DNA of 64,000 bases from Clostridia bacterium (GTDB lineage Bacteria; Bacillota; Clostridia; Oscillospirales; CAG-382). The stretch's first letter is position 1; every line of letters begins with the position of its first letter. The stretch lies in assembly GCA_017456765.1 (NCBI GenBank), contig JAFTIR010000033.1, positions 1 through 64,000 on the forward strand, read 5' to 3'. The notes beneath the pieces were generated by a model, which did not search any database, had not been told where the DNA came from, and worked only from the letters and a program-made list of their open reading frames with translations. The position numbers and the translations under genes were made by a program. This document shows, piece by piece, positions 41,446 through 50,190 of the stretch.

Positions 41446-42105
41446 ATGAAAGCATTTGGAATGATTGAGGTATACAGCTTTACAACTGCGGTTGTTGCGG
41501 CTGATACTATGGCAAAAGCAGGTAATGTCAAGGTTATAGCTTTTGACCGAAACAGACCATTTAACCCCGGTTTTCCCGTACCGCTTATTATGGGTACAAA
41601 AATCGAGGGTGATGTTGCCGATGTAAAGGCGGCTGTTGAGGCGGCAAAGTTGTATGCTGAAGGCAAGGGACACTATATTGTATCCCATGTTATTCCCAAT
41701 CCCGGCGAGGGTGTTGAGAATATGACATACCTCATGGATATGAACAAGGACAAGTTCAATAAAAAGCTCCCAAAGAATCTCAGAGGCGCAGAAGATGTGT
41801 ATGAGGTTGAGGGTGCTTCTGCAATAGGACTTCTTGAAGTGTCGGGTAATACTGCGGCAATCATCGGTCTTGATGCTATGGCAAAGGCTGCGGATGTCAG
41901 ACTTGTACATACAGAAAAGAGACTTGGCGGACGTCTTGTAACTCTTATCATCGCCGGCAAGGTTGATGCTGTAACAAGCGCACTTGAGCGAGGCAAGGCA
42001 GAAACAGAACCGTATTCCGAAACATACGGTTGTGAGGTTATTGCAAATCCCCACACAGAAATTCTCAAGTTCTTTGATATGACACAGGGACTTGAAAGAG
42101 AATAA
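41446..42105 (+). CDS. BMC-T shell protein with tandem BMC domains
   Basis: 219 residues: two BMC domains (about 1-92, starting KAFGMIEVYSFTTAVVAADTM; and about 125-212, GASAIGLLEVSGNTAAIIGLDAMAKAADV ... LVTLIIAGKVDAVTSAL). Trimers of such proteins make pseudohexameric shell tiles. The first domain has an unusual Pro/Asn-rich loop (DRNRPFNPGFPVPLIMG). No Cys lies where PduT holds an Fe-S cluster. ATG 41446 suits the aaagga site better than ATG 41440. No BMC-H or BMC-P gene is in the window. Confidence 0.92.
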   Translation: MKAFGMIEVYSFTTAVVAADTMAKAGNVKVIAFDRNRPFNPGFPVPLIMGTKIEGDVADVKAAVEAAKLYAEGKGHYIVSHVIPNPGEGVENMTYLMDMNKDKFNKKLPKNLRGAEDVYEVEGASAIGLLEVSGNTAAIIGLDAMAKAADVRLVHTEKRLGGRLVTLIIAGKVDAVTSALERGKAETEPYSETYGCEVIANPHTEILKFFDMTQGLERE

Positions 42106-42139
42106 GTGTCTATTTCCCGTATAGAAAAGAGGAAAGAAT

Positions 42140-42787
42140 ATGTATGATGAAAAGGTAATCGCCGAGGCTGTCAAGAAGGCTATTGAGCAGATGCAGGCGG
42201 CTGAGAGCAGCGATGACAATGATATAAAGATTGGTATTTCGGCAAGGCACGTTCACTTGTCGAGAGAAGACCTTGACACACTTTTCGGCAAAGGATTTGA
42301 GCTTACAAAGAAGAAGACACTCATGGGCAGAGAATTTGCCTCTGACCAGCTTGTAACTCTTGTAGGTCCGTCTCTCAGAGCTATTGAGGGAGTTCGTGTT
42401 CTCGGTCCTGTAAGAAAGAACACACAGGTTGAAATTTCAAGAACAGATACATTTGTACTCAAGGTAAGCCCACCCGTAAGACCTTCGGGTGACATCAAGG
42501 GCAGTGAAAAGCTTGTTCTTGTAGGCCCTAAGGGTAGTGTATATCTTAAGGAAGGCGTAATAATTGCCAACCGTCACATCCACCTCACACCCGAATATGC
42601 ACAGAAGAACGGCATTAAGGACGGAGATTATGTTGATGTTCTTGTTGAAAGCATAAAGCCCACAAAGTTCTTTGATGTTCAGGTAAGAGTAAGAGATGAC
42701 TTCAATGTTGAAATGCACATTGATACAGACGATGCAAATGCCTGCGGCTTAAAGAACGGCGAAAAGGTCAAGATAATAAAGAAGTAA
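42140..42787 (+). CDS. pduL: Phosphate propanoyltransferase PduL
   Basis: 215 residues converting acyl-CoA and phosphate to acyl-phosphate and CoA inside microcompartments. The two zinc/active-site His motifs are ARHVHLS (near residue 35) and NRHIHLT (near 148). The N-terminal ~20 residues (DEKVIAEAVKKAIEQMQAA) form an amphipathic helix before an acidic linker, as in encapsulation peptides. It completes the aldehyde to acyl-CoA to acyl-phosphate route with CoA recycling. It is followed by a terminator. Confidence 0.94.
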   Translation: MYDEKVIAEAVKKAIEQMQAAESSDDNDIKIGISARHVHLSREDLDTLFGKGFELTKKKTLMGREFASDQLVTLVGPSLRAIEGVRVLGPVRKNTQVEISRTDTFVLKVSPPVRPSGDIKGSEKLVLVGPKGSVYLKEGVIIANRHIHLTPEYAQKNGIKDGDYVDVLVESIKPTKFFDVQVRVRDDFNVEMHIDTDDANACGLKNGEKVKIIKK

Positions 42788-42817
42788 GCGGTGAAGCACC
42801 GCGGCAAATATCGCGGG
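42788..42817 (+). repeat. Post-gene hairpin repeat, copy D
   Basis: gcggtg-aag-caccgc directly after the pduL stop, then GGCAAATATCGCGGG, then a ttgc/gcaa hairpin and GCGTAAC. Same layout as copies A-C. Confidence 0.5.
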
Positions 42818-42860
42818 TTGCTTTTGCAATCCGAAAACCAAAAAAATTGCGTAACGAATC

Positions 42861-42899
42861 ATTCCCTGTCGCATTAAGGCTCGCGACAGGGAATTTTTA
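42861..42899 (+). terminator. Terminator of microcompartment operon
   Basis: attccctgtcgc/gcgacagggaat, a 12-bp perfect stem followed by five T. The convergent protease gene ends inside it. Confidence 0.9.
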
Positions 42900-43503
42900 T
42901 ATATAAAGCAAAGGTTGAAAGTGACGCATAAATCACAACGCAAATGACAGACAAATTGAAATCTGACCCTGCCATTATAAAGAACGAAAAGCAAAGAAAG
43001 GTTACCGCCGACGCAATATCAAGTGCTTTGTGAATATAAAACGCTCTGTCTATGTCAAAACGGTCATAAATAATCAGCCGAAGTGCCTTTCCGCCGTCAA
43101 AAAAAGAGAGAGGAATAAGGTTGAAAACGCCGAGAAAGGTGTTGCAGAGCATAAAAAACAAAAGATGCACAGAGGGATAAAAGTACAGAGCAAGGCATGA
43201 TGTGGCGGCTAAAAAGGCGTTTGCAAGGCAGCCTGCAAGGGTGCATATGAGTTCTTTTTTGTAAGATAGGCGAGAAGTGTCTGCACAAATGTCAACGCCA
43301 AAGGGGTAGAGGGTAACACTTCTTATTTTAGCACCGTATCGGTGCAGAAAAAGCAGATGTGATGCTTCGTGAAGCAAGGCGCTTGTCAAAAATAAAAGCG
43401 AGTAAGCAAAACCCTGACCCGAAAAGAAAAATAAAAGGGCAAAAAATGAAAAAATGCTGATGTGCAGTTTCTCCGACACCCTTATCATACCAAAACTATT
43501 CAT
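42874..43503 (-). CDS. SpoIVFB-like M50 site-2 protease
   Basis: 209 residues, about six membrane helices. The zinc motif HExxH appears as LLHEASHLL, and the third ligand region is NLIPLSFFDGGKAL (Asp-Gly). These are features of the compact S2P subgroup that includes SpoIVFB, which activates SigK in the mother cell; no CBS domain is present. ATG 43503 follows gagga; a TTG at 43518 is inside the ribosome-binding site. The gene starts within the end of a 60-codon gene (8-base overlap), which may encode a partner. Confidence 0.82.
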   Translation of the reverse strand: MNSFGMIRVSEKLHISIFSFFALLFFFSGQGFAYSLLFLTSALLHEASHLLFLHRYGAKIRSVTLYPFGVDICADTSRLSYKKELICTLAGCLANAFLAATSCLALYFYPSVHLLFFMLCNTFLGVFNLIPLSFFDGGKALRLIIYDRFDIDRAFYIHKALDIASAVTFLCFSFFIMAGSDFNLSVICVVIYASLSTFALYIKIPCREP

Positions 43504-43678
43504 TGAAAATTTCCTCAAACAGATTAAGACTCAAATCCTCAAAGGTGTCATTTGCAGACGCTGAAATGCCGAAAGCACCTACCTGTGCTGTGCGCTTATT
43601 TGTGCGATAGGACAGCACAATGCTTGCAAGCAACAGAAAAGAGCATAAAACACATTGCAAAAGTATGTTTTTTTTCAT
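43496..43678 (-). CDS. Small exported or membrane-tethered protein upstream of M50 protease
   Basis: 60 residues, not recognised: MKKN start, one hydrophobic segment (ILLQCVLCSFLLLASIVLSY), then a short polar tail ending in acidic residues (NLFEEIFNE). Strong site aaagggggat upstream. It overlaps the M50 protease start by 8 bases, so the two are co-translated. Given SpoIVFB biology it could be a regulator or substrate (inference only). A much longer open frame upstream collides with uvrB and is not used. Confidence 0.6.
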   Translation of the reverse strand: MKKNILLQCVLCSFLLLASIVLSYRTNKRTAQVGAFGISASANDTFEDLSLNLFEEIFNE

Positions 43679-43762
43679 AAAAATCCCCCTTTTATAAATA
43701 CTTATTGTAAAAAGGAAAAAAATATGATAGAATAAATCCATGAAGAAAAGGCGGTGAGACAG

Positions 43763-45724
43763 GTGGATTATTTTAAGCTCGTATCTGATTTCAAACCCAT
43801 GGGCGACCAGCCCGAGGCAATAGATGCCCTCAGTGACGGCATAAAACAGGGACTCAAGGAGCAGGTGCTTGTAGGCGTTACCGGCTCGGGTAAAACCTTT
43901 ACTATGGCGAACATTATCGCAAAGGCGAATAAACCCACCCTTGTGCTTGCCCACAACAAAACCCTTGCCGCGCAGCTTTGCTCGGAATTCAAGGAGTTTT
44001 TCCCCGAAAACGCTGTTGAGTTTTTTGTGTCGTACTATGATTATTATCAGCCCGAAGCCTATATTCCGGGCAAAGACGCCTATATAGAAAAGGACAGCTC
44101 AATCAACGATGATATAGACAAAATGCGCCACAGTGCCACAAGCGCCCTCTTTGAAAGACGGGATGTAATAATTGTAGCGTCCGTTTCGTGCATATATACT
44201 CTCGGTGACCCTGTGGAGTATAAAAACATGACGGTGTCGGCAACGAGGGGACTTGAGATTTCAAGAAACAAGTTTATTGCAGACCTTGTGAAAATCCAGT
44301 ATGAGAGAAATGACATGAACTTAGAGAGAAACAAGTTCAGAGTGAGAGGGGATACGGTTGAGGTTTTTCCGTCGGCATCCGAGAAAAACGCCCTCAGAAT
44401 CGAGTTTTTCGGCGATGAAATTGATGAAGTTTCGGAAATTGATGTTGTTACGGGCGAAGTGCTTCACAGACTGAACCGTGCAGTTATTACCCCTGCGACC
44501 CACTATGTTACAAGCGACGATAAAAGGCAGAAGGCGATAAATGACATTTTAGAGGAAATGTCGCAAAGAGTCGAATATTTCAAGAGCGAAAACAAGTTTA
44601 TCGAGGCACAGAGAATAGAAGAGAGAACAAAGTACGATATGGAAATGCTCTCGGAGCTCGGATACTGTTCGGGTGTTGAAAATTATTCGAGAGTCCTTTC
44701 GGGACGTCCCGAGGGAAGCACCCCCTATACGCTTCTCGATTATTTTCCCAAAGACTTTTTGCTTCTCGTAGACGAGTCCCATGTAACTCTTCCACAGGTA
44801 AGAGCCATGAGCGGCGGTGATTTTGCCAGAAAAAAGAATCTTATAGATTACGGCTTCAGACTTCCCTCTGCCTACGATAACAGACCGCTTCGTTTTGAGG
44901 AGTTTCAGGAAAGACTCAATCAGGTAATATACGTTTCCGCAACCCCCTCAGAATATGAAAAGAACAGAGCCGAAAGGGTAGCCGAGCAGATTATACGCCC
45001 GACAGGACTTCTTGACCCTGATATTGAAGTGCGACCCGTAAAGGGACAAATTGACGACCTTATCGGTGAGATACGCACAAGGGTTGAAAAGAAAGAAAGA
45101 GTTCTTGTCACAACACTTACAAAGACAATGGCGGAGGACTTAACGGAGTATCTCGGCTCTCACGATATAAAGTGCAGATATATGCATTTTGGCATTGATA
45201 CAATTGAGAGAATGCAGCTTTTGCGTGATTTGAGACTCGGCGTATTTGATGTGCTTATAGGTATCAACCTTTTAAGGGAGGGACTCGACCTTCCTGAGGT
45301 ATCTCTTGTTGCCATTCTTGATGCCGACAAGGAAGGATTCTTAAGGAGCGAAACCTCACTTATCCAGACGGTCGGCAGAGCTGCAAGAAACGCTGAAGGA
45401 AAGGTTATCATGTACGCCGATACAATTACCGGCTCTATGCAAAGAGCTATTGACGAAACAAAGCGTCGCCGCAAAAAGCAGGATGATTACAACAAGGCAA
45501 ACGGCATTGTTCCCGTGACAATCAAGAAAGAAATAAGAGATGTTCTTGATATTGCCATAAAAGAGGACAAAAAGGCTGACGGAAATCCAAAGAAGATGTC
45601 AAAGAAGGAGCTTGAAACTACCGTCGAGCGCCTGACTTCGCAGATGAAAGAGGCTGCAAAACGCCTTGACTTTGAGCTTGCGGCGGCACTTCGTGATAAA
45701 ATCATTTCCCTTAAGGGAAAATGA
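43763..45724 (+). CDS. uvrB: UvrABC system protein B
   Basis: 653 residues, the helicase-like damage-verification subunit of nucleotide excision repair. [17 protein letters not shown] at the start, Walker [11 protein letters not shown], the beta-hairpin [22 protein letters not shown] and the C-terminal UVR motif ([22 protein letters not shown]) are all present. The start is GTG 43763 after ggtgag; GTG 43754 is the alternative. It is not clustered with uvrA or uvrC here. Confidence 0.97.
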   Translation: MDYFKLVSDFKPMGDQPEAIDALSDGIKQGLKEQVLVGVTGSGKTFTMANIIAKANKPTLVLAHNKTLAAQLCSEFKEFFPENAVEFFVSYYDYYQPEAYIPGKDAYIEKDSSINDDIDKMRHSATSALFERRDVIIVASVSCIYTLGDPVEYKNMTVSATRGLEISRNKFIADLVKIQYERNDMNLERNKFRVRGDTVEVFPSASEKNALRIEFFGDEIDEVSEIDVVTGEVLHRLNRAVITPATHYVTSDDKRQKAINDILEEMSQRVEYFKSENKFIEAQRIEERTKYDMEMLSELGYCSGVENYSRVLSGRPEGSTPYTLLDYFPKDFLLLVDESHVTLPQVRAMSGGDFARKKNLIDYGFRLPSAYDNRPLRFEEFQERLNQVIYVSATPSEYEKNRAERVAEQIIRPTGLLDPDIEVRPVKGQIDDLIGEIRTRVEKKERVLVTTLTKTMAEDLTEYLGSHDIKCRYMHFGIDTIERMQLLRDLRLGVFDVLIGINLLREGLDLPEVSLVAILDADKEGFLRSETSLIQTVGRAARNAEGKVIMYADTITGSMQRAIDETKRRRKKQDDYNKANGIVPVTIKKEIRDVLDIAIKEDKKADGNPKKMSKKELETTVERLTSQMKEAAKRLDFELAAALRDKIISLKGK

Positions 45725-45731
45725 TTTTATC
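45695..45731 (+). terminator. Snap-back hairpin spanning uvrB stop codon
   Basis: gataaaatcatttccc pairs with gggaaaatgattttatc (one bulged A) around TTAA, with the TGA stop inside the right arm. The bases after the stop thus mirror the end of the gene. No T run follows. Confidence 0.5.
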
Positions 45732-45771
45732 AAATTAGGAATTAGGAATTAACTATTAACTATTAACTATT
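45731..45771. repeat. Heptanucleotide tandem repeats after uvrB
   Basis: Two copies of attagga followed by three of attaact/aactatt units. The same GAATTAGGAAT word follows the GNAT hairpin at 23508. Confidence 0.6.
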
Positions 45772-45776
45772 TGTAC

Positions 45777-45805
45777 TTGAAACGACGATGTAATTATGGT
45801 ACAAT
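45777..45805 (+). promoter_or_regulatory. Sigma-A promoter for ybaB
   Basis: TTGAAA, a 17-base spacer, extended -10 TGGTACAAT. Confidence 0.75.
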
Positions 45806-45849
45806 AAATTGATTAGTTATATTTTCATATAAAAGAGAGGTATTTAAAA

Positions 45850-46197
45850 ATGAAAGCAAGACTTCCAAAGGGTATGGGCGGCGGCCCGCAGAATATGCAG
45901 GCGATGTTAAAGCAGGCACAGAAAATGCAGGAAGATATGGAGAGAGTACAGGCTGAGCTTGAAGAAGAGGTTACTGAGGTAACTGCAGGCGGCGGCGCTG
46001 TAAAAATCGAAATCAAGGGTAACAGAGAGATTCTCTCCATTGAGCTTGATGAAGACGTAGTTGACCCCGATGATATTGAAACGCTTCAGGACCTTATCGT
46101 TGCGGCGGTTAACGAAGCAATAAAGACTGTTGACGCAAAGAACGGCGAGGCTATGAGCAAGGTTACAAGCGGTCTTAATATGCCGGGACTTTTTTAA
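45850..46197 (+). CDS. ybaB: YbaB/EbfC nucleoid-associated protein
   Basis: 115 residues. A Gly-rich start (PKGMGGGPQNMQAMLKQAQ), a coiled helix with AELEEEVTEVTAGGGAVKI and the central strand region match YbaB. It binds DNA as a dimer. It is usually found after dnaX and before recR, but here it follows uvrB and precedes thyX under its own promoter. Confidence 0.93.
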   Translation: MKARLPKGMGGGPQNMQAMLKQAQKMQEDMERVQAELEEEVTEVTAGGGAVKIEIKGNREILSIELDEDVVDPDDIETLQDLIVAAVNEAIKTVDAKNGEAMSKVTSGLNMPGLF

Positions 46198-46228
46198 GTA
46201 ATAAGTAATAGGGAAGAGGTAAGAGGTA
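46195..46228. repeat. Heptanucleotide repeats between ybaB and thyX
   Basis: aagtaat twice, then aggtaag-like units; the last units include the gaggtaagaggt ribosome-binding region of thyX, so repeat number could affect its translation. Confidence 0.45.
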
Positions 46229-46229
46229 A

Positions 46230-46988
46230 ATGAAAGTAGAACTTCTTGAACACACACCCGAGCCCGAGAGAGTGATAGCGGCGGCGGCAAAGCTGTGCTA
46301 TTCCGAGGTCGGTGTTGACGATATACTCGAAAAAATGACTCCCGAAAAGTGCGAGAGCTTTATAAATATGCTTATGTCCCTCGGACATGAAAGCCCCGTT
46401 GAGCATGTGTGCTTTACCTTTGCAATCGAGGGTGTTTCACGCTCTCTTCTTGCCCAGCTCACACGCCACAGACTTGCTTCTTATAGCGTTCAGAGCCAGA
46501 GATATGTCGGCAAAGAGAATTTTGACTACATAATTCCTCCCGAAATCGAGGCTGTTCCTGAGGCAAAGGAGCTTTTCATAAAGGCTATGGAAAGCGACAG
46601 AGAAACATATAAAAAACTTAATGAAATTCTCTCTGCAAAGCATAAGGAAACAATGCTCGCCGGGGGACTTGACGAAAAGACAGCAGAGAAAAACGCAAAG
46701 AAGAAGGCACAGGAGGACGCAAGATATGTCCTTTCCAATGCCTGCGACACAAAGATTGTAATGACAATGAATGTGCGTTCTCTCTATAATTTCTTTGCTT
46801 TGAGAACCTGCTCTCGTGCGCAGTGGGAAATCAGAGAGCTTGCAACAGAAATGTTAAGACTCGTTAAGGGAGTTTCCCCCTTGCTCTTTAAAAATGCAGG
46901 TCCTTCATGTGTAAAGGGCGGCTGTAAAGAGGGTGCAATGACCTGCGGCAGGGCGAAAGAAATGCGCGAGTTTTTCAAAAACATGTAA
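46230..46988 (+). CDS. thyX: FAD-dependent thymidylate synthase
   Basis: 252 residues making dTMP from dUMP with methylene-THF and NADPH. The signature RHRxxSxxxxSxRY appears as [14 protein letters not shown] near residue 80. It replaces ThyA. It is followed 13 bases later by thymidylate kinase, so two consecutive steps of dTTP synthesis are co-expressed. Confidence 0.95.
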   Translation: MKVELLEHTPEPERVIAAAAKLCYSEVGVDDILEKMTPEKCESFINMLMSLGHESPVEHVCFTFAIEGVSRSLLAQLTRHRLASYSVQSQRYVGKENFDYIIPPEIEAVPEAKELFIKAMESDRETYKKLNEILSAKHKETMLAGGLDEKTAEKNAKKKAQEDARYVLSNACDTKIVMTMNVRSLYNFFALRTCSRAQWEIRELATEMLRLVKGVSPLLFKNAGPSCVKGGCKEGAMTCGRAKEMREFFKNM

Positions 46989-47000
46989 GGAAGAATAATA

Positions 47001-47678
47001 ATGGGATTTTTAATTACGGTTGAAGCGCCTGATGCTTCGGGCAAGGCAACCCAGACAAAAATGCTCCTTGACAGGCTCACGAAAGAGGGCTACAAAACAT
47101 ATAAATTTGCGTTTCCAAATTACGGAAGCGATGCTTGCAAGCCGGTGGAGATGTATCTTGACGGCGTGCTGGGCGGCAAACCCGAAGATACAAATGCTTA
47201 TAGCGCATCGGTGCTTTTTGCGGTGGACAGATTTTTTTCCTACCGCACCGAGTGGAAAAAGCTTCTTGATGAGGAAAACACGGTTATCGTGCTTGACAGA
47301 TATACAACCAGCAATGCAGTGCATCAGATTGTAAAGCTCGAGGAGTCAGAATGGGACACATTTCTTTCGTGGCTTTATGACTTTGAATTTGTCAAAATGT
47401 CGCTTCCCGTACCGGATATTACGGTGGCACTGGATGTTCCACCCGAGGTGTCAAAGGTGCTTATGGAAAAAAGAGCAAGGGAAGACGAAAACCATAAGAC
47501 AGACATTCACGAGGCCGATACGGAGTATTTGAAAAAATGCTATGAGGCAAGCAAGTATGCAAGCGGCAAGTGGGGCTGGAAGAGAATTGAGTGTACAAAG
47601 GACGGGCAGATGCTGTCCCGTGAAGAGATACACGAAAAGATATACACTTCTGTAATTGAAAAAATGGAGAACAGATAA
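47001..47678 (+). CDS. tmk: Thymidylate kinase
   Basis: 225 residues phosphorylating dTMP. The P-loop is EAPDASGKATQT (the usual form is E-G-x-D/E-G-x-GKST, so this is a variant), DRYTTSN is the DR(Y/F) substrate motif, and a lid region with RARE lies near 160. In operon with thyX; the stop overlaps the start of the DJ-1 gene by one base. Confidence 0.9.
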   Translation: MGFLITVEAPDASGKATQTKMLLDRLTKEGYKTYKFAFPNYGSDACKPVEMYLDGVLGGKPEDTNAYSASVLFAVDRFFSYRTEWKKLLDEENTVIVLDRYTTSNAVHQIVKLEESEWDTFLSWLYDFEFVKMSLPVPDITVALDVPPEVSKVLMEKRAREDENHKTDIHEADTEYLKKCYEASKYASGKWGWKRIECTKDGQMLSREEIHEKIYTSVIEKMENR

Positions 47679-48226
47679 TGGTATTACTTTTTTTGGCAGA
47701 CGGATTTGAAGAAATTGAAGCACTTACTCAGGTTGACTACCTCAGACGTGCAGGCGTTGAAATAACAACTGTCGGCGTAAACGGTGAATATGCCACAGGT
47801 ACGAGAAACATTACCGTAAAGGCAGATACTACCTTAGACAAAATTGACTATTCAGACGATGTTGAAATGGTAATTCTTCCCGGCGGACTCGGCGGCATGA
47901 ATGGCATGAAGTCGAGCGAAAAGGTGTGTTCTATTGTAAAGAAGGCGGAAAAGGACGGAAAGTTTGTTGCTGCAATCTGCGCTTCTCCCACAATTTTTGC
48001 ATATCTTGACATGGTAAGGGGTAAAAGATGCGTATGTTATCCCGGCATGGAGGACGAGCTCATATCGGCAGGCGGCATTTATACAAACGAGCCTGTTGTA
48101 AAGGACGGCAAGATGATTACCGCAAGGGCGGCAGGAGCTTCGGAGGAATTTTCCTTTGAGCTTATCCGTGTTCTTAAGGGTACCGAAGCGGCAGAAAAAG
48201 TAAGAAAGAGCATTTTTGCACGATGA
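47678..48226 (+). CDS. DJ-1/PfpI family protein
   Basis: 182 residues. FLADGFEEIEALTQVDYLRRAG and the nucleophile elbow AICASPTIFA (Cys) are typical of the DJ-1/YajL group, associated with protection against carbonyl or oxidative damage. The start overlaps the tmk stop and its end overlaps the next gene by 4 bases, showing tight coupling. Confidence 0.9.
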   Translation: MVLLFLADGFEEIEALTQVDYLRRAGVEITTVGVNGEYATGTRNITVKADTTLDKIDYSDDVEMVILPGGLGGMNGMKSSEKVCSIVKKAEKDGKFVAAICASPTIFAYLDMVRGKRCVCYPGMEDELISAGGIYTNEPVVKDGKMITARAAGASEEFSFELIRVLKGTEAAEKVRKSIFAR

Positions 48227-48804
48227 GTACAGAACAAATCAGAAACGATAAAAAAGAAATCAGAAAAGTAAACAAGCAAAAAAGGGCAGAAATCGATGCG
48301 GGCAAAAAGCAAGAGCTTGATAAAAGAATTTGCGATTATATCATAAATTCAATGAGCTTTAAGTATGCTGATACTGTTCTTGTGTTCTGTCCGACAGATG
48401 AGGAAATAAATATTCTTCCTGTCTTTGAGGCGGCAAGAAAGCTCGGCAAAAGGGTGGCGTTTCCAAAATGCTTTTCAAAGGGAATTATGAAATTCTTCTA
48501 TGTCGATGACCTTTCACTTCTCAGAGAGGGTAAATACGGCATAAAGGCACCCGAGGGCGGCGAGGAATTTGAAAAAAACCTTCATCCTCTTTGCATAGTG
48601 CCGAGCCTTGCGGCAACTAAGGATGGCACACGTCTTGGCTATGGCGGCGGTTTTTACGATAGATTTCTTTCAAAATTTGACGGCATTTCCATGTGCGTTC
48701 AGTATGATGAATTTGTCGTGGAAAATTTGCCTCAGGAAAAAAGATACGACAAAAAATTCGATGTGCTTGTTACCGAAAGCGGGGTGTATGTAATTGGGAA
48801 ATAA
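48223..48804 (+). CDS. 5-formyltetrahydrofolate cyclo-ligase family protein
   Basis: 193 residues. KRAEIDAGKKQELDKRICDY, the phosphate/substrate loop PEGGEEF and the C-terminal GTRLGYGGGFYDRFL are hallmarks of MTHFS, which makes 5,10-methenyl-THF. A link to folate use by ThyX upstream is plausible. The start ATGA overlaps the DJ-1 stop; its 3' end overlaps the TTG of the CPBP gene. Confidence 0.92.
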   Translation: MSTEQIRNDKKEIRKVNKQKRAEIDAGKKQELDKRICDYIINSMSFKYADTVLVFCPTDEEINILPVFEAARKLGKRVAFPKCFSKGIMKFFYVDDLSLLREGKYGIKAPEGGEEFEKNLHPLCIVPSLAATKDGTRLGYGGGFYDRFLSKFDGISMCVQYDEFVVENLPQEKRYDKKFDVLVTESGVYVIGK

Positions 48805-49969
48805 AAAAAAGTTTGAAAAAATAGAGCGAAACGATACATATTACGAAACTCACGGTGACGAAGAAATAAAGCAGGACGAGAAAAAGCAAAAAGAAAAAAA
48901 GATAGGGAAGACTGAAATTCTTCCCGGGATTGATTCACAGAACGTTCCTGAAAAGAAGACGTTTTCTTCCCGGTTTACCTATAAAAGAGAAAAGAAAAAA
49001 ATAACACAGAGCGAAGAAGCAACAGCACAAGTCAAAACAGCTCCCAATGCGCCCTTTGTTTTTTCGCTTGTGGTGCTTTGCATTGTGCTTGTTATGAGCT
49101 ATGTCGTTACGAGTAATATTTTTTTGTCTCTTCCCGGCACGACAAAAGCCTTTGCAAGGGTGATTATGTATATTGCGGCATACGTTGTGCCGTCGGTTAT
49201 ATATCTTATTACACCGTATTCAAAAAAGCATTTTCATAATATAAGACGCTTTTCTGTGTCCACGTTGCCGTTTGCGGCATCGTGCCTTGGACTTATGCTG
49301 TGTCTTGCGGCTTTGCAGAAATATCTTATAGCTTATGTTTTTTCATACAGCGAGCCGTTGGTGTCGGCTCAGGGGAACTTGCTTGTGAGCATAGTTGTGG
49401 GTGCATTTTTGCCCGCAATATGCGAAGAGCTTTTTGTAAGAGGTATACTCCAAAACGAAATATCCGAGTACGCGGGAGGTCTTTGCGGAGTAATAGTGGG
49501 TGCACTTGTTTTTGCAATGCTTCATTTTGAACTGCAATACTTTTTTGTATATTTCCTCGGCGGAATTATACTTGGCAGTATTACACACGTCACCCGTTCG
49601 GTTTTCCCTGCAATGGCTGTTCATTTTCTTAACAACACGCTGTCAATTCTGTTTTCGGACAAGTTGTCATTTATTGCAACCGAGCGAATCGGCGGAACTT
49701 TGCTTATAATAGTTCTTGCATCTGTATGCTTCGGCTTTCTGATTTTGACACTGCACCTTGCAGAAAAAATCAGCGAAAAGAGAGCAAAGAATTATCTCTT
49801 GTCGGACAAGGATGAATCAAACGGCAAAAATGTCGAAAGCGACAATAATGTGTTCTTCGTAATCTCACCCGACAAAAAAACGCCTTCAAAATTTTTGAAA
49901 GTGATGCTGACTCCCGCAATGCTTACGTCGATTGCTATTTTTATAGTAGTTGCGTTTATAAAGCTGTAA
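48794..49969 (+). CDS. CPBP (CAAX/Abi) family intramembrane metalloprotease
   Basis: 391 residues. A charged cytosolic head of about 85 residues precedes roughly eight membrane helices. The motifs are EELFVRG (EExxxR), FAMLHFELQYF and HFLNNTLS. Members act in protein processing or bacteriocin immunity; the role here is unknown. The start is TTG 48794 with ggggtg 7 bases upstream. A final membrane helix closes the protein. Last gene of the thyX operon. Confidence 0.87.
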   Translation: MGNKKKFEKIERNDTYYETHGDEEIKQDEKKQKEKKIGKTEILPGIDSQNVPEKKTFSSRFTYKREKKKITQSEEATAQVKTAPNAPFVFSLVVLCIVLVMSYVVTSNIFLSLPGTTKAFARVIMYIAAYVVPSVIYLITPYSKKHFHNIRRFSVSTLPFAASCLGLMLCLAALQKYLIAYVFSYSEPLVSAQGNLLVSIVVGAFLPAICEELFVRGILQNEISEYAGGLCGVIVGALVFAMLHFELQYFFVYFLGGIILGSITHVTRSVFPAMAVHFLNNTLSILFSDKLSFIATERIGGTLLIIVLASVCFGFLILTLHLAEKISEKRAKNYLLSDKDESNGKNVESDNNVFFVISPDKKTPSKFLKVMLTPAMLTSIAIFIVVAFIKL

Positions 49970-49976
49970 AAAAGTA

Positions 49977-50005
49977 TTGACAAAAAAGAAAAAGGGTAGT
50001 ATAAT
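49977..50005 (+). promoter_or_regulatory. Sigma-A promoter for TPP riboswitch-thiT
   Basis: Perfect TTGACA and TATAAT with a 17-base spacer. Confidence 0.92.
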
Positions 50006-50028
50006 ACTCCCGAACCGCAGAATACAAT

Positions 50029-50118
50029 ATCAGGGGTGCTGTTGAAAAACGGCTGAGATGGAGAGATGTTCTCTGAACCCTTTAAACCTGTTCGGATAAT
50101 ACCGGCGTAGGGAGATTG
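50029..50118 (+). promoter_or_regulatory. TPP riboswitch (thi box)
   Basis: The conserved core is clear: GGGGTGCTGTTG, CGGCTGAGA, GAACCCTTTAAACCTG and TCGGATAATACCGGCGTAGGGA. It precedes a terminator at 50138 and a ThiT-type transporter gene; thiamine pyrophosphate should reduce read-through. Confidence 0.96.
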
Positions 50119-50137
50119 GCTTTAATTAAAGCGTATG

Positions 50138-50169
50138 TACCGCACCGATATTGTGTGCGGTATTTTTTT
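50138..50169 (+). terminator. Terminator of TPP riboswitch
   Basis: taccgcac/gtgcggta followed by seven T, ending 21 bases before the thiT start. Confidence 0.9.
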
Positions 50170-50190
50170 ATTCTTCGGAGGTTTTTTCCA

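Noticed and set aside
41443..42219. 258-codon minus-strand frame over the BMC-T and PduL genes
   Set aside because: Covers two confidently identified genes and the gap between them; no recognisable domain.
43496..43954. 152-codon version of the small protein gene upstream of the M50 protease
   Set aside because: Its 5' part overlaps the uvrB start region; the internal ATG at 43678 has a strong ribosome-binding site and a signal-like N-terminus, so only the 60-codon form is kept.
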